From assembly GCA_028687435.1 (NCBI GenBank), contig JAQUAF010000006.1:1-64000 (forward strand): a stretch of 64,000 bases of DNA. Direction: 5' to 3'. Origin of the DNA: Verrucomicrobiia bacterium. GTDB taxonomy: Bacteria > Verrucomicrobiota > Verrucomicrobiia > JABWAM01. The notes beneath the pieces are model-generated. The model saw only the letters and a program-made list of their open reading frames with translations, was not told the DNA's origin and ran no database searches. Each line of letters opens with the position of its first letter. The stretch's first letter is position 1. The position numbers and the translations under genes were made by a program. This document shows positions 9,556 to 17,579 of this stretch, piece by piece.

Positions 9556-10130
9556 TCAGGGTTTGGGGATGAGGTTGGATACGGCTTGAAAGGAAAAAAG
9601 AGGTTTGAGGGTGGCGGAAGGACGATGGGACATCAATTCCAGTTCCCACCGGCACGAGAGCACACCGTTTTCGCGGTCCAAAATCATCCGGGAGTTTTTC
9701 ACATGTTCCAAAAACCGGATGCAACGGCTGCCGGACGGGGAAAATCCAACTCGTCCAATTTGCGCACAGACGCCTGGCAAAAAAGGCGAAGGACAATTTT
9801 CTCGCCATTGACCGTTGGATAGGTGGACACACGAACATCCCTGTCGATGCCGGCATCGGCCCGATCAATCCGTCCGTCCTGCGGCAAGGCATCTTCATAG
9901 GTTTTAAGGCGCGCCAGATATTTGATCCGGCCAAAAAGCCGTTCTCCGGATTCGCCATGGATATCGCCAGCGGGAACCAAAACCCCATCCAGACGGAGTT
10001 TCAGCGAAACCAAGCCATTTTCGCGCAAAAGATGGATATCACTTGCCTGAACTTTCTCCGCATGACTCAAAAGACGGCCCAGACATTCAGGCGCAGGCAA
10101 ATGGGGATCCATCATTTGAACGGCAGTCAT
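9556..10130 (-). pseudogene. Truncated GspE/PilB-type secretion ATPase relic
   Basis: The first 143 residues (10130 to 9699) match the region just before the P-loop domain of type II secretion/type IV pilus ATPases: ASDIHLLRENG, then LRLDGVL, RIKYLARL, LPQDGRID, RVSTYPTVNGEKIVLRLF and KLDELDF. In intact proteins a Walker A motif follows about 20 residues later; here the frame ends at FWNM. A second frame continues (VKNSRMILDRENGVL to NLIPKP, stop at 9556) without any ATPase motif. The catalytic core is therefore missing and this cannot be a working motor. The 5' end lies about 10 bases from a large GC-rich repeat (10141-10358), which may have contributed to the damage. Confidence 0.65.
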
Positions 10131-10140
10131 GGGAAACAGG

Positions 10141-10358
10141 TTTTAAATTAAGCCGCGCTCCCGCCACGGCGGGACGGCAGTTTGACGCTCGATGCACGAT
10201 CCGCCTTCGCCCAAGCGCTTCGGCGAGACAAGCGCACGACGCAGGAAACCGGCAAGGCGGTGCGGGAGCCCCGCCCTCCATTCGTTTCGCGACAAATGGA
10301 GATGGCGGGGCTCCTGCACCGCTTTTTCCAGCAAACATTGAAATTCCTCAACATCAAG
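10141..10358 (+). repeat. GC-rich fold-back repeat family, long copy A
   Basis: The central hairpin pairs GCGGTGCGGGAGCCCC with GGGGCTCCTGCACCGC. One flank carries TTGACGCTCGATG and CGAAGCGCTTGGGCG-type inverted pieces and ends in AATTAAGCC; the other ends in CAACATTGAAATTCCTCAACATC. The same parts recur at 19524-19830, 33713-33973, 35835-36033 and 59312-59592. Confidence 0.8.
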
Positions 10359-10537
10359 ATTAGACCAACCTTTGGGGAAAAACTCACGCAAAAAGCAGTA
10401 CTATCATCTGCGCCAGCCGGCCGTTGAAAAATCAAACGCAAATCACTTGTCGCAGATGAACAAACAACCCATGGGATCAACAGAACCCCAAAAACCCCAA
10501 CCCAATAAAAAAATGATCTGGAACCTCACAGCACCAC

Positions 10538-10582
10538 TTGACTTTCCACTACAAATGCCTTACATTATAGAAAAATGTAAGG
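10538..10582 (+). promoter_or_regulatory. Promoter and operator of the AbrB-PIN toxin-antitoxin pair
   Basis: TTGACT (10538-10543) and TACATT (10561-10566) are spaced by 17 bases. A perfect 9-base inverted repeat, CCTTACATT (10558-10566) and AATGTAAGG (10574-10582), contains the -10 box. The right half also supplies the AAGGA ribosome-binding sequence before the ATG at 10591. The antitoxin binding here would block both transcription and possibly translation, the usual autoregulation of such pairs. Confidence 0.75.
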
Positions 10583-10590
10583 AAATCATT

Positions 10591-10854
10591 ATGATCGCCA
10601 CTGCCACCCTCACATCCAAAGGCCAGGTCACCCTCCCCAAATCCGTCCGGGAAACCCTCGGCCTGAAACAGGGCGACATCCTTCACTTCGAATCCACCGC
10701 CCCCGGCATTTTCACACTGAAAGTTGCAAACCGGAGCCCCCAATTGGAGGGCCTTCTTCACCAGCACCTTCCCAAGAATTTCACCCCTCCCACCCACGAG
10801 GAAATCAAGGTGGCCATTGCCGAGGAAGCCACAAGAGGGAGGTTTGCCCCATGA
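10591..10854 (+). CDS. AbrB/MazE-type antitoxin
   Basis: The 87-residue protein begins ATATLTSKGQVTLPKSVRE and continues with LGLKQGDILHFE, the hallmark swapped-hairpin fold of AbrB/MazE DNA-binding antitoxins (residues about 1-48). A C-terminal tail (about 50-87) probably wraps and blocks the toxin. The ATG at 10591 is preferred over the longer in-frame start at 10372 because of the AAGGA signal six bases upstream, the promoter directly before it and the family's usual length. It overlaps the PIN toxin start by four bases (ATGA), implying coupled synthesis. Confidence 0.9.
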   Translation: MIATATLTSKGQVTLPKSVRETLGLKQGDILHFESTAPGIFTLKVANRSPQLEGLLHQHLPKNFTPPTHEEIKVAIAEEATRGRFAP

Positions 10855-11249
10855 TCGCCATCGACACCAACATCCTGCTGCGCTACGTGGTTCAAGACGA
10901 TCCCCAAGCCTCCGGACAGGCAACCGATCTGATTCGCCAAACCCTTGCCCGACAGGAAAACATTTTCATCTGCACCCTGGTTTTGGTGGAGTCCGTCTGG
11001 GTGTTGCGAAGGGTTTACAAGTTTTCAAAACCCCATTTGCTGACATTCATCGAAACGCTTCTGGCGGAACCCGGTTTCGAGGTGGAAGACAGCCGTCTGG
11101 CGCACCAAGCCATGACCCAGTTTCGACAGGGAGAGGCCGATTTTTCAGATTACCTAATCGGACAGACCGCCAAGCACCGCAGTTGTTCCACCACCTATAC
11201 GTTCGACCAGGGATTGAAAAAATCGAGCGCGTTTACCCTGCTTAATTGA
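10851..11249 (+). CDS. PIN-domain ribonuclease toxin (VapC-like)
   Basis: This 132-residue protein has the PIN acidic residues in order: D5 in AIDTNILLRY, E47 in LVLVESVWVL, D97 and D100 in GEADFSDYLIG, and D119 in TYTFDQGL. Such proteins are magnesium-dependent endoribonucleases, usually cutting tRNA or rRNA when the antitoxin is degraded. Length and active site look intact, so the module is probably functional. The partner is the AbrB-type antitoxin directly upstream. Confidence 0.88.
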   Translation: MIAIDTNILLRYVVQDDPQASGQATDLIRQTLARQENIFICTLVLVESVWVLRRVYKFSKPHLLTFIETLLAEPGFEVEDSRLAHQAMTQFRQGEADFSDYLIGQTAKHRSCSTTYTFDQGLKKSSAFTLLN

Positions 11250-11344
11250 ACCAGATTTCAGGGTCAAAAACAATGTCAATATTTAAGTTTTGTCAGTATA
11301 TTTATGCATTTCAGTCTTTTCCGGATGAAAAATAGCGACCGTCT

Positions 11345-11372
11345 CTGGATTCCCGCGAATACGGGAATCCAG
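11345..11372. repeat. REP-like palindrome
   Basis: Perfect 11-base arms, CTGGATTCCCG and CGGGAATCCAG, flank a 6-base loop. Related palindromes occur near 21845, 28513, 28600, 31131 and 31180. This one sits just upstream of the restriction-enzyme relic. Confidence 0.7.
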
Positions 11373-11400
11373 TTGCTTCTGCGTCGGGCATCGAGTCTTC

Positions 11401-11553
11401 AAGGCACGGGGATGGGTTGAAAAACGATTCAAAACAAAGATTCAGGTGGACGATGCGACAATGGAACCCCCCACCCATAAGGTGGATTGTTTCAAGAATC
11501 AAATTGCCATTGAATTGGAGTGGAACAACAAAGACCCATTTTGGTTTTGGGAA
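11401..11553 (+). pseudogene. Relic of a BglII/BstYI-like type II restriction endonuclease
   Basis: One frame reads KTKIQVDDATMEPPTHKVD, then CFKNQIAIELEWNNKDPF. This matches the catalytic segment of the BglII/BstYI endonuclease family, where BstYI has TDFVKDRVAIEVQF. The aspartate of HKVD and the two glutamates of ELEW correspond to the metal-binding residues. Before it the frame is open but unrelated. After KDPF the family pattern (normally RD-x-NNFR) is lost and the frame runs into the methyltransferase's start region. No full-length gene is possible, so this is a decayed exonuclease-like core of a restriction gene. Its position 29 bases before an intact adenine methyltransferase suggests a former restriction-modification pair. 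Confidence 0.6.
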
Positions 11554-11581
11554 TCACGAAAAAACTTTATTTGGAGAATGA

Positions 11582-12193
11582 ATGAAAACAGCAGCAGAAG
11601 ACCTTTTGGAGAGCGTGCATGGAAAATTTTCCACAATTTTAGCCGATCCTCCCTGGCAATTTTCCAATCAAACCGGCAAGGTGGCGCCAGAACATAAGCG
11701 GCTCATGCGTTATTCAACCATGACCCTTCGAGAAGTAAAAGAATTGCCCGTTGCCATGCTTGCGAAAGAAAAAAGCCACCTTTATCTGTGGGTTCCCAAC
11801 GCCTTGATTCAAGAGGGATTGGAAGTAATGAAATGTTGGGGTTTCATATACAAGGCGAACATTGTTTGGCATAAAATTAGAAAAGACGGGGGCCCGGACG
11901 GACGAGGAGTAGGTTTTTACTTCCGCAATGTGACAGAACTGGTGTTGTTTGGGATCAGAGGAAAAATGCGGACCCTGCAAGCAGGACGAAGGCAGGTCAA
12001 TTTTTTGGCAACCCGTAAAAGGGAGCATTCCCGCAAGCCCGATGAATTTTACGATATTGTGGAAAAGTGTTCGCCAGGACCCTATCTTGAGCTTTTTGCC
12101 CGACATCCAAGATTAAATTGGACGCAATGGGGCAATGAGATGGCGAATACACAACCGGGGCTAAAGCTTATTTTTCCGCAGATCGCTGCTTAG
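11582..12193 (+). CDS. MT-A70 family DNA N6-adenine methyltransferase
   Basis: The 203-residue protein has the catalytic DPPW tetrad at 22-25, the strand-helix pattern TILADPPWQF, SHLYLWVPNALI and ANIVWHK, and the conserved region EHSRKPDEFYDIVE with YLELFAR near the end, all typical of MT-A70 enzymes that methylate adenine N6 using SAM. The length matches bacterial members. A GGAGA signal at 11573-11577 selects the ATG at 11582 over one at 11578. Next to the restriction-enzyme relic it reads as an orphan modification enzyme that outlived its nuclease. Confidence 0.85.
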   Translation: MKTAAEDLLESVHGKFSTILADPPWQFSNQTGKVAPEHKRLMRYSTMTLREVKELPVAMLAKEKSHLYLWVPNALIQEGLEVMKCWGFIYKANIVWHKIRKDGGPDGRGVGFYFRNVTELVLFGIRGKMRTLQAGRRQVNFLATRKREHSRKPDEFYDIVEKCSPGPYLELFARHPRLNWTQWGNEMANTQPGLKLIFPQIAA

Positions 12194-12341
12194 GAGCCGC
12201 GCAGGCAGATGCCAGGTTTTGGATTTCGAGTTCTGATATCTGAATCTCTCGGATTTTGATGCAAAATCAAGGCTGGCCCGTCCCTTTTTCAACCTGCGGT
12301 TTTTTCTCCACTTCCGCCCGGCGGAGGTTTAGGGTTGGGGC

Positions 12342-13664
12342 ATGCGCGCGTGCATCGCAGTCCAATCGGGCGGCCTCAAAGGCAGCCAGTTTCTCATCGA
12401 CAACGATCCCTACTCGATCGGGTCGGATGCCGATTGTTCGCTGGCCATCGGCGAACCGGGGGTCATTGGCAAACATGCCCTGATTGAAAAACGCCGGGGC
12501 CGGTGGCAGATCCGCGCGCCGGACGCCGCCAATCCCCTGCAGGTGGAGGGGAAATTCACCACGGAATGTTTTCTTGAACATGGCGCGAGCTTTACGCTGG
12601 GAAACGTGCTTTTCACTTTTCTCACAGACAACACCGCCATCGAACGCGATCCCTTTGCCGGCGCGGAGGTGGAAAATCCGGAGGAAGCGGCGGCCTGTCT
12701 GCACGAAGCCACCCGGAGAATCACGGAACAAATTGGCCAAGTGGTCATCGGCCAGCAGTCCATCGTCTATCAGATTCTGGTGGCGTTGTTTGCCCGCGGA
12801 CATTGTCTGCTGGTGGGAGCGCCGGGACTGGCCAAGACCCTGATGGCGCGCGCGATGGCCGGCACTCTTGACCTGGAATGCCGCCGCATCCAGTTCACCC
12901 CGGATTTGATGCCCGCCGACATTACCGGCACCAACATTCTGGAGGAGGATCCCGCCACGCGCAGCCGGCGGTTTCGATTCAAACGCGGCCCCATTTTCGC
13001 CAATCTGCTGCTGGCGGACGAAATCAACCGCACCCCCCCCAAGACCCAGGCCGCATTGTTGGAAGCCATGCAGGAACGCCGGGTCACCGCCTCGGGAGTC
13101 ACCTATGATCTGCCCCAGCCGTTTTTCGTAATCGCCACCCAAAACCCCATTGAACAGGAGGGAACCTATCCCCTGCCCGAAGCGCAACTCGACCGGTTCA
13201 TGTTTTGCCTCAAAGTGGGATATCCCGCCGCCGAGGATGAACAGCGGGTGATCATGGAAACCACGCGCCAGGCCAACATGGAGGTCAAACGCATTCTGGA
13301 CGCCGAAACGCTCTTGAAATTCCAGTATCTGGTGCGGCAAACCCCCATCAGCGACCATGTGGGGCTGTACGCCACCCGGTTGATCCGGGCCGCCCGTCCC
13401 GGCAGTCCCGACGCGCCCGAGTTCATCAATCGTTGGATCCGTTGGGGAACCGGCACGCGCGCCGGACAATACCTGCTGCTGGCCGCCAAGACGCATGCGA
13501 TTCTGCAGGGACGGTTCAATGTGTCGTGCGCAGACGTGCGGGAATTCGCCCTGCCGGTGATCCGCCACCGGCTGGTGTGCAATTACGCCGCGGCCAGCGA
13601 AGGCGTGGACACGGACGACATCGTCAAAAAACTCCTGGAGGCGGTTCCCGAGCCGACATACTGA
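12342..13664 (+). CDS. FHA-MoxR fusion AAA+ ATPase
   Basis: Residues about 1-100 form a forkhead-associated-like domain (YSIGSDADCSLAI, VIGKHALIEKRRG, SFTLGNVLFTFL) that would bind phosphothreonine. Residues about 120-440 are a MoxR-type AAA+ ATPase with Walker A GAPGLAKT (159-166), Walker B LLLADEINR (D226, E227), sensor IATQNP and the arginine-finger region AQLDRFMF. MoxR proteins act as chaperones that insert cofactors or assemble complexes, normally beside a VWA or DUF58 gene. Neither is adjacent here. The FHA head suggests regulation by a serine/threonine kinase. Confidence 0.9.
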   Translation: MRACIAVQSGGLKGSQFLIDNDPYSIGSDADCSLAIGEPGVIGKHALIEKRRGRWQIRAPDAANPLQVEGKFTTECFLEHGASFTLGNVLFTFLTDNTAIERDPFAGAEVENPEEAAACLHEATRRITEQIGQVVIGQQSIVYQILVALFARGHCLLVGAPGLAKTLMARAMAGTLDLECRRIQFTPDLMPADITGTNILEEDPATRSRRFRFKRGPIFANLLLADEINRTPPKTQAALLEAMQERRVTASGVTYDLPQPFFVIATQNPIEQEGTYPLPEAQLDRFMFCLKVGYPAAEDEQRVIMETTRQANMEVKRILDAETLLKFQYLVRQTPISDHVGLYATRLIRAARPGSPDAPEFINRWIRWGTGTRAGQYLLLAAKTHAILQGRFNVSCADVREFALPVIRHRLVCNYAAASEGVDTDDIVKKLLEAVPEPTY

Positions 13665-13702
13665 TTTTTTCGCGCCCGTCCCGCGCCGCAAAAAAAGGTT
13701 TG

Positions 13703-13822
13703 AAGACTGAAGACTGAAGGCTGAAGGTATCGAGCGCCGCACAGGCGCGACAAACAGGACTGTTTGTTCCCATAAAAATCTGAAATGCGTCCAAAATTCA
13801 AAATTCAAAATTCAAAAGGCCG
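13703..13822. repeat. Short tandem units between moxR and hemB
   Basis: The spacer begins with GAAGACTGAAGACTGAAGG (about 7-base units) just after the ATPase gene and ends with three copies of CAAAATT or AAATTC at 13792-13818. The latter units overlap the annotated hemB start and give its odd KFKIQNSKG leader. Confidence 0.6.
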
Positions 13823-14828
13823 GCAGGCCGTTTCAGTTCCGCCCCATGCACGGTTCCGGCGATTGCGTTATTCGCCCGCGCTCCGGGAAATGACGGCGGA
13901 AACGCGGCTGCATCCGTCCCAATTGATTCTTCCGCTTTTTGTTTGCGCGGGACGCGGGGTGCGGCGGGCGGTGCCTTCCATGCCGGGGGTGTTCCGGCTT
14001 TCGCCGGACCAGATTGTGCGCGATTTGAAAGAGGCCGAAAAACTGGGGTTGCGCGCCTTCATCCTGTTCGGCGTGGTGGACGCCAGACAAAAGAATCCCT
14101 CGGGCTCCGAGGCATTGCGGCGGAACAACGTGGTTTGCGAAACCCTGCGAATGGTCAAAAAGGCGGGCATCCGGATGGCGGCCATCACCGACCTTTGCTT
14201 CTGCGAATACACTTCCCACGGTCATTGCGGTCCCATCACCCGGCTGCGGAAAACGGATGTCCAAACCGTGGACAACAACGCAACACTGGCCTTGCTCGGA
14301 CGACAGGCCGTCATCCACGCCGAAGCCGGCGCGGATGTCATCGCCCCCAGCGGCATGATGGACGGCATGGTGGCGGCCATCCGGTTTGCGCTGGATAGGG
14401 CGGATTTTCAACATCTGCCGATATTGAGTTATGCGGTGAAATACGCCTCGGCTTTTTACGGTCCTTTCCGCGACGCAGCCGGGAGCGCGCCTGGTTTTGG
14501 CGACCGTCGTTCCTATCAAATGGATGGCCGGCGCCGTCGTGAAGCGCGGCTTGAGGCCCTGGCGGATCTGGAACAGGGGGCGGATATGATCATGGTGAAG
14601 CCGGGGCTTCCCTATCTTGATATCTTGCGCGACTTGCGCGAAACCGCAAACGCCCCCTTGGCGTCGTACCAGGTCAGCGGCGAATACGCCATGATCAAGG
14701 CGGCGGCCAAAAACGGCTGGATCGACGAGGAATGCGTGATGATGGAAACCCTGACCTCCATCAAGCGCGCGGGGGCGGATCTGATTCTCACCTATTTTGC
14801 CCGCGAGGCCGCGCGGTTGTTGAATTGA
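13785..14828 (+). CDS. hemB: Delta-aminolevulinic acid dehydratase (porphobilinogen synthase)
   Basis: HemB joins two 5-aminolevulinate molecules to porphobilinogen, the second common step of heme and corrinoid synthesis. The Schiff-base lysines are K219 (SYAVKY) and K272 (MVKPG). The metal site [13 protein letters not shown] provides C138, C140 and C148, marking a zinc-dependent enzyme. The 347-residue length is about 20 longer than usual because the first about 20 codons arise from AAATTC tandem units; no internal start lies in frame before the family's [10 protein letters not shown] segment, so I keep the ATG at 13785. It stands alone, without other heme genes nearby. Confidence 0.95.
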   Translation: MRPKFKIQNSKGRQAVSVPPHARFRRLRYSPALREMTAETRLHPSQLILPLFVCAGRGVRRAVPSMPGVFRLSPDQIVRDLKEAEKLGLRAFILFGVVDARQKNPSGSEALRRNNVVCETLRMVKKAGIRMAAITDLCFCEYTSHGHCGPITRLRKTDVQTVDNNATLALLGRQAVIHAEAGADVIAPSGMMDGMVAAIRFALDRADFQHLPILSYAVKYASAFYGPFRDAAGSAPGFGDRRSYQMDGRRRREARLEALADLEQGADMIMVKPGLPYLDILRDLRETANAPLASYQVSGEYAMIKAAAKNGWIDEECVMMETLTSIKRAGADLILTYFAREAARLLN

Positions 14829-14946
14829 GTCCCAGATAAACCGGGCATGCACGACGCTCGATGTTCAATGCCCGACGATTGATTCGCCCCATCAACCTTG
14901 GCAGGCAAGGACTGCTTTCACCAATCCTCAGCGCCTTTTCAAAAAA

Positions 14947-17100
14947 TCAGGGATTCCCCATGGGGATGGAGGATTCGGCTTCCACTTTTTTGGCCTCCAG
15001 CAATGCGCTGGATTTGCCGAACACCGAACTCGGTCTTGGGACGGTTTGGTGAATCTTCACCTTGGTTCCGCCCCCCAATTTGGCGATGGTGCCTGTCAAT
15101 GGAGAACGCTGGGTGACCAGTTTTGCCGACGCTTCCCGCATCATTCCCTCATCCCGCCTGACATGGCCGGTCACCTCCATCAACTGTTTGACAGCCCCCT
15201 TGAGATCGGCCACCTGGGCGCTCAACTGTTGGGCGCTGGCGGCATTGGACTGGGTCACTTTATCCATCTCATTCACCGCCACACTGATTTGTCCGACGCC
15301 ATCGCGCTGTTCCTTGGACGCCTCCGCAATTTCCATGATGATCTCATCCAATTTTTTGACCTTTTCGGCAATCACCTTCAGACTCTCCCCCACCTTTGAG
15401 GTCAGAGACATTCCCTGTTCGCTGCGTTTCACGGAATCCTCGATTCGCGTCGCGGTTTCCTTGGCGGCCTCGGCGCTCCGCCGCGCCAGGTTGCGGACCT
15501 CATCCGCCACCACGGAAAATCCCAAGCCGGCCTCGCCCGCGCGGGCGGCCTCCACCGCGGCATTGAGGGCCAGAAGGTTGGTTTGAAAAGCAATTTCGTC
15601 GATGGACCGGATGATTTTTGAAATCTGCGCGCTGGCCTGTTTGATTCCCTCCATCGATATGGCCATCTGGTCCATGTCGGTGGTCCCAACCGTCGCAGCC
15701 CGCATGGCCTCCGAGGCAATTTCCTTGGCCTGATCGGCCCGGTCGGAAGTGGAGCGGGACATGCTGGTGATTTGTTCGAGCGAAGCCGAGGTTTGCTCGA
15801 GAGAACTGGCCTGTTGGCTGGCCCCCGATGCCACCACCTGGCTGGCGCTCGCGGTCTGGTCAGCCCCCTGTCCCAGCATCACGGCCACTTGGTTCAATGG
15901 ACCAGCAATCGACCCGGCCATAAACCACCAGGCGCCGCACACCAAAAGCAAAACCCCGATTGACAACCAAACCTGGGTTTTGAAACCGGCCAATCCGATG
16001 CCCTGTATCTGCCGTGTCCCTTCCAAAAGATCCTCGTCATAAACCCCCACGCCAATGACCCAATCCCAAGGCTGGAAATAGGACAGCCGCACTGTTTTCC
16101 ACTTGGCCGCCGTATCTCCCTGGTTTTTCCACGGATAGCGCACCTCGGCAGTCTGGCCGGGTTGCAATTGCGCCGCCTTCTGGCAGATCTCCTGGATGAA
16201 ATACTTGCCATCGGCATCCTTGGCATCCCAAAGACTTTCCCCGTCTCTCTTGCCATCCTTGGACACCACATACTGTCCCCGAACATCGCCCCTGCCATGC
16301 AGCACATAGACATAACCGTCCCTTCCAAACCGCATATCCATGATGACTTTCTTGATGCTGTTCAACTTTTGTTTTTCCAGAACACCGGTGTAAAGCATGC
16401 CCGTGATCTGTTTGTCGGAGCCAAAAATGGGCCGATACGCGGTGGAATACCAATCCGTCACCACAAAGGCGCGGCCCTTATAAGGTCTGCCCTGCAAAAT
16501 CGCGGCAATCACGGGATTTTGCGTGCCATCCGGAAGAACCGCGGGGATGTAGGTGCCAATGGCACGGTGCCCGTTTTTATTGGGCACATTGGTGGCGACA
16601 CGCAACATGTCGCCCTGGGCATTCAACCGTTGAAAAATGGTGCAGGTGCTGCCTGTCGCACGCTGCACATCATCCACCAGCGGCACCGTGGTTTTGAAAT
16701 CTGTCGTTTGCCCCAACCATGAGCGGCCCAGATAAAATTTGGGCAGCTTGACCTGCATCGCGCTCTGGTTCAACTGGTGGATGGCATTCCACTCCACCAT
16801 TTCCTTGGAATTGATGGAGACATCCCCCAGATCCTGCATGGCGGCATAGGCTGTCGCCAGCGTTTGAACCGCCTGTTCCTGCAAGTTGTTGTAATGGATC
16901 TCGCACATTAACTCGATGTCCCTGGCCATGCGGTCATATTCGCCAAGCCCCTGCCTGGTGTTAAACTCGGACGCAACATTAATAATCTGCCCCATGTTGC
17001 GATAGGCAACGGTCAGCAGAACGATGGTCAGAAAAACCGTACTAACGATCCCCATCAAAACAAGCTTCCCTCGCAACGCAAAACGAAAAATGGAACTCAT
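14947..17100 (-). CDS. Methyl-accepting chemotaxis protein with periplasmic Cache domain
   Basis: From the ATG at 17100 the protein has 717 residues: TM1 at about 10-32, a Cache_3-Cache_2-like periplasmic sensor (about 35-370, with ATNVPN, RPYKGRAFVVTDWYSTAYRP and GRDGYVYVLHGRGD), TM2 at about 377-399, then a cytoplasmic signalling coiled coil. The hairpin tip IDEIAFQTNLLALNAAVEAA and the glutamate-glutamine methylation heptads are intact. It would relay binding of a small ligand to CheA/CheW. A GGA signal five bases before 17100 favours this start; an in-frame ATG at 17208 has no signal. No HAMP domain is evident and no other chemotaxis gene is near. Confidence 0.92.
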   Translation of the reverse strand: MSSIFRFALRGKLVLMGIVSTVFLTIVLLTVAYRNMGQIINVASEFNTRQGLGEYDRMARDIELMCEIHYNNLQEQAVQTLATAYAAMQDLGDVSINSKEMVEWNAIHQLNQSAMQVKLPKFYLGRSWLGQTTDFKTTVPLVDDVQRATGSTCTIFQRLNAQGDMLRVATNVPNKNGHRAIGTYIPAVLPDGTQNPVIAAILQGRPYKGRAFVVTDWYSTAYRPIFGSDKQITGMLYTGVLEKQKLNSIKKVIMDMRFGRDGYVYVLHGRGDVRGQYVVSKDGKRDGESLWDAKDADGKYFIQEICQKAAQLQPGQTAEVRYPWKNQGDTAAKWKTVRLSYFQPWDWVIGVGVYDEDLLEGTRQIQGIGLAGFKTQVWLSIGVLLLVCGAWWFMAGSIAGPLNQVAVMLGQGADQTASASQVVASGASQQASSLEQTSASLEQITSMSRSTSDRADQAKEIASEAMRAATVGTTDMDQMAISMEGIKQASAQISKIIRSIDEIAFQTNLLALNAAVEAARAGEAGLGFSVVADEVRNLARRSAEAAKETATRIEDSVKRSEQGMSLTSKVGESLKVIAEKVKKLDEIIMEIAEASKEQRDGVGQISVAVNEMDKVTQSNAASAQQLSAQVADLKGAVKQLMEVTGHVRRDEGMMREASAKLVTQRSPLTGTIAKLGGGTKVKIHQTVPRPSSVFGKSSALLEAKKVEAESSIPMGNP

Positions 17101-17367
17101 AAGAATCCTGTGTAAAACCGACTGGTTGATTGCGCATCTGCGCCGGGGTGACATTTGAGTTTTAATCTCAATCTTTTCATCAGACAACGCCATTGTAACA
17201 AAAATCATTTTTTATGCAACTGTAAATAGGAAAAAAATTTACCTGCTTTCTTTTTACTACTCGTTGGCGTGCAACAAGTTATAAAACGGCAAATAGTTCA
17301 CGCTCTTAAACATGAGTAAAACTACTCTTTTGCCCATTGCAGTCAGGTTGGATGTTTTGCAAAGCAT
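17101..17367. other. AT-rich spacer upstream of the chemoreceptor
   Basis: This stretch holds the chemoreceptor's leader and promoter region, which is AT-rich. I see no gene and no confident promoter hexamers. Confidence 0.4.
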
Positions 17368-17446
17368 CGCAATTCAAAAGTAAAAAGTAAAAATGATCTG
17401 GCACCATGGCGGTTCAAAATTTTGATTTTTTAACATCATATTTTTG
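17368..17446 (+). repeat. 79-base dispersed repeat, copy 1
   Basis: An AT-rich block around AATGATCTGG, CCATGGCGGTTC and AAAATTTTGATTTTTTAA recurs nearly unchanged in inverse orientation at 60761-60839, 43 kb away. Both copies are intergenic. Confidence 0.75.
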
Positions 17447-17579
17447 TTTTTAGGTAGAGCCGCCACCTTTTCAGCCATGCTGCCTCCGTTCCATCAAGCG
17501 GCGCATTCCTGCGCGGGATCGTTCTTGATTGATTATGTGCTGGAAAACCGGTTGAAGTTGTTGAAAGTTTAAATTCTTC

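Noticed and set aside
9431-9988. 185-residue minus-strand frame
   Set aside because: It is out of frame with the GspE-like relic and the small membrane protein, which both show real protein features.
12267-13808. 513-residue open frame antisense to the MoxR gene
   Set aside because: It mirrors a well-conserved ATPase, has no family motifs and is a GC-driven shadow.
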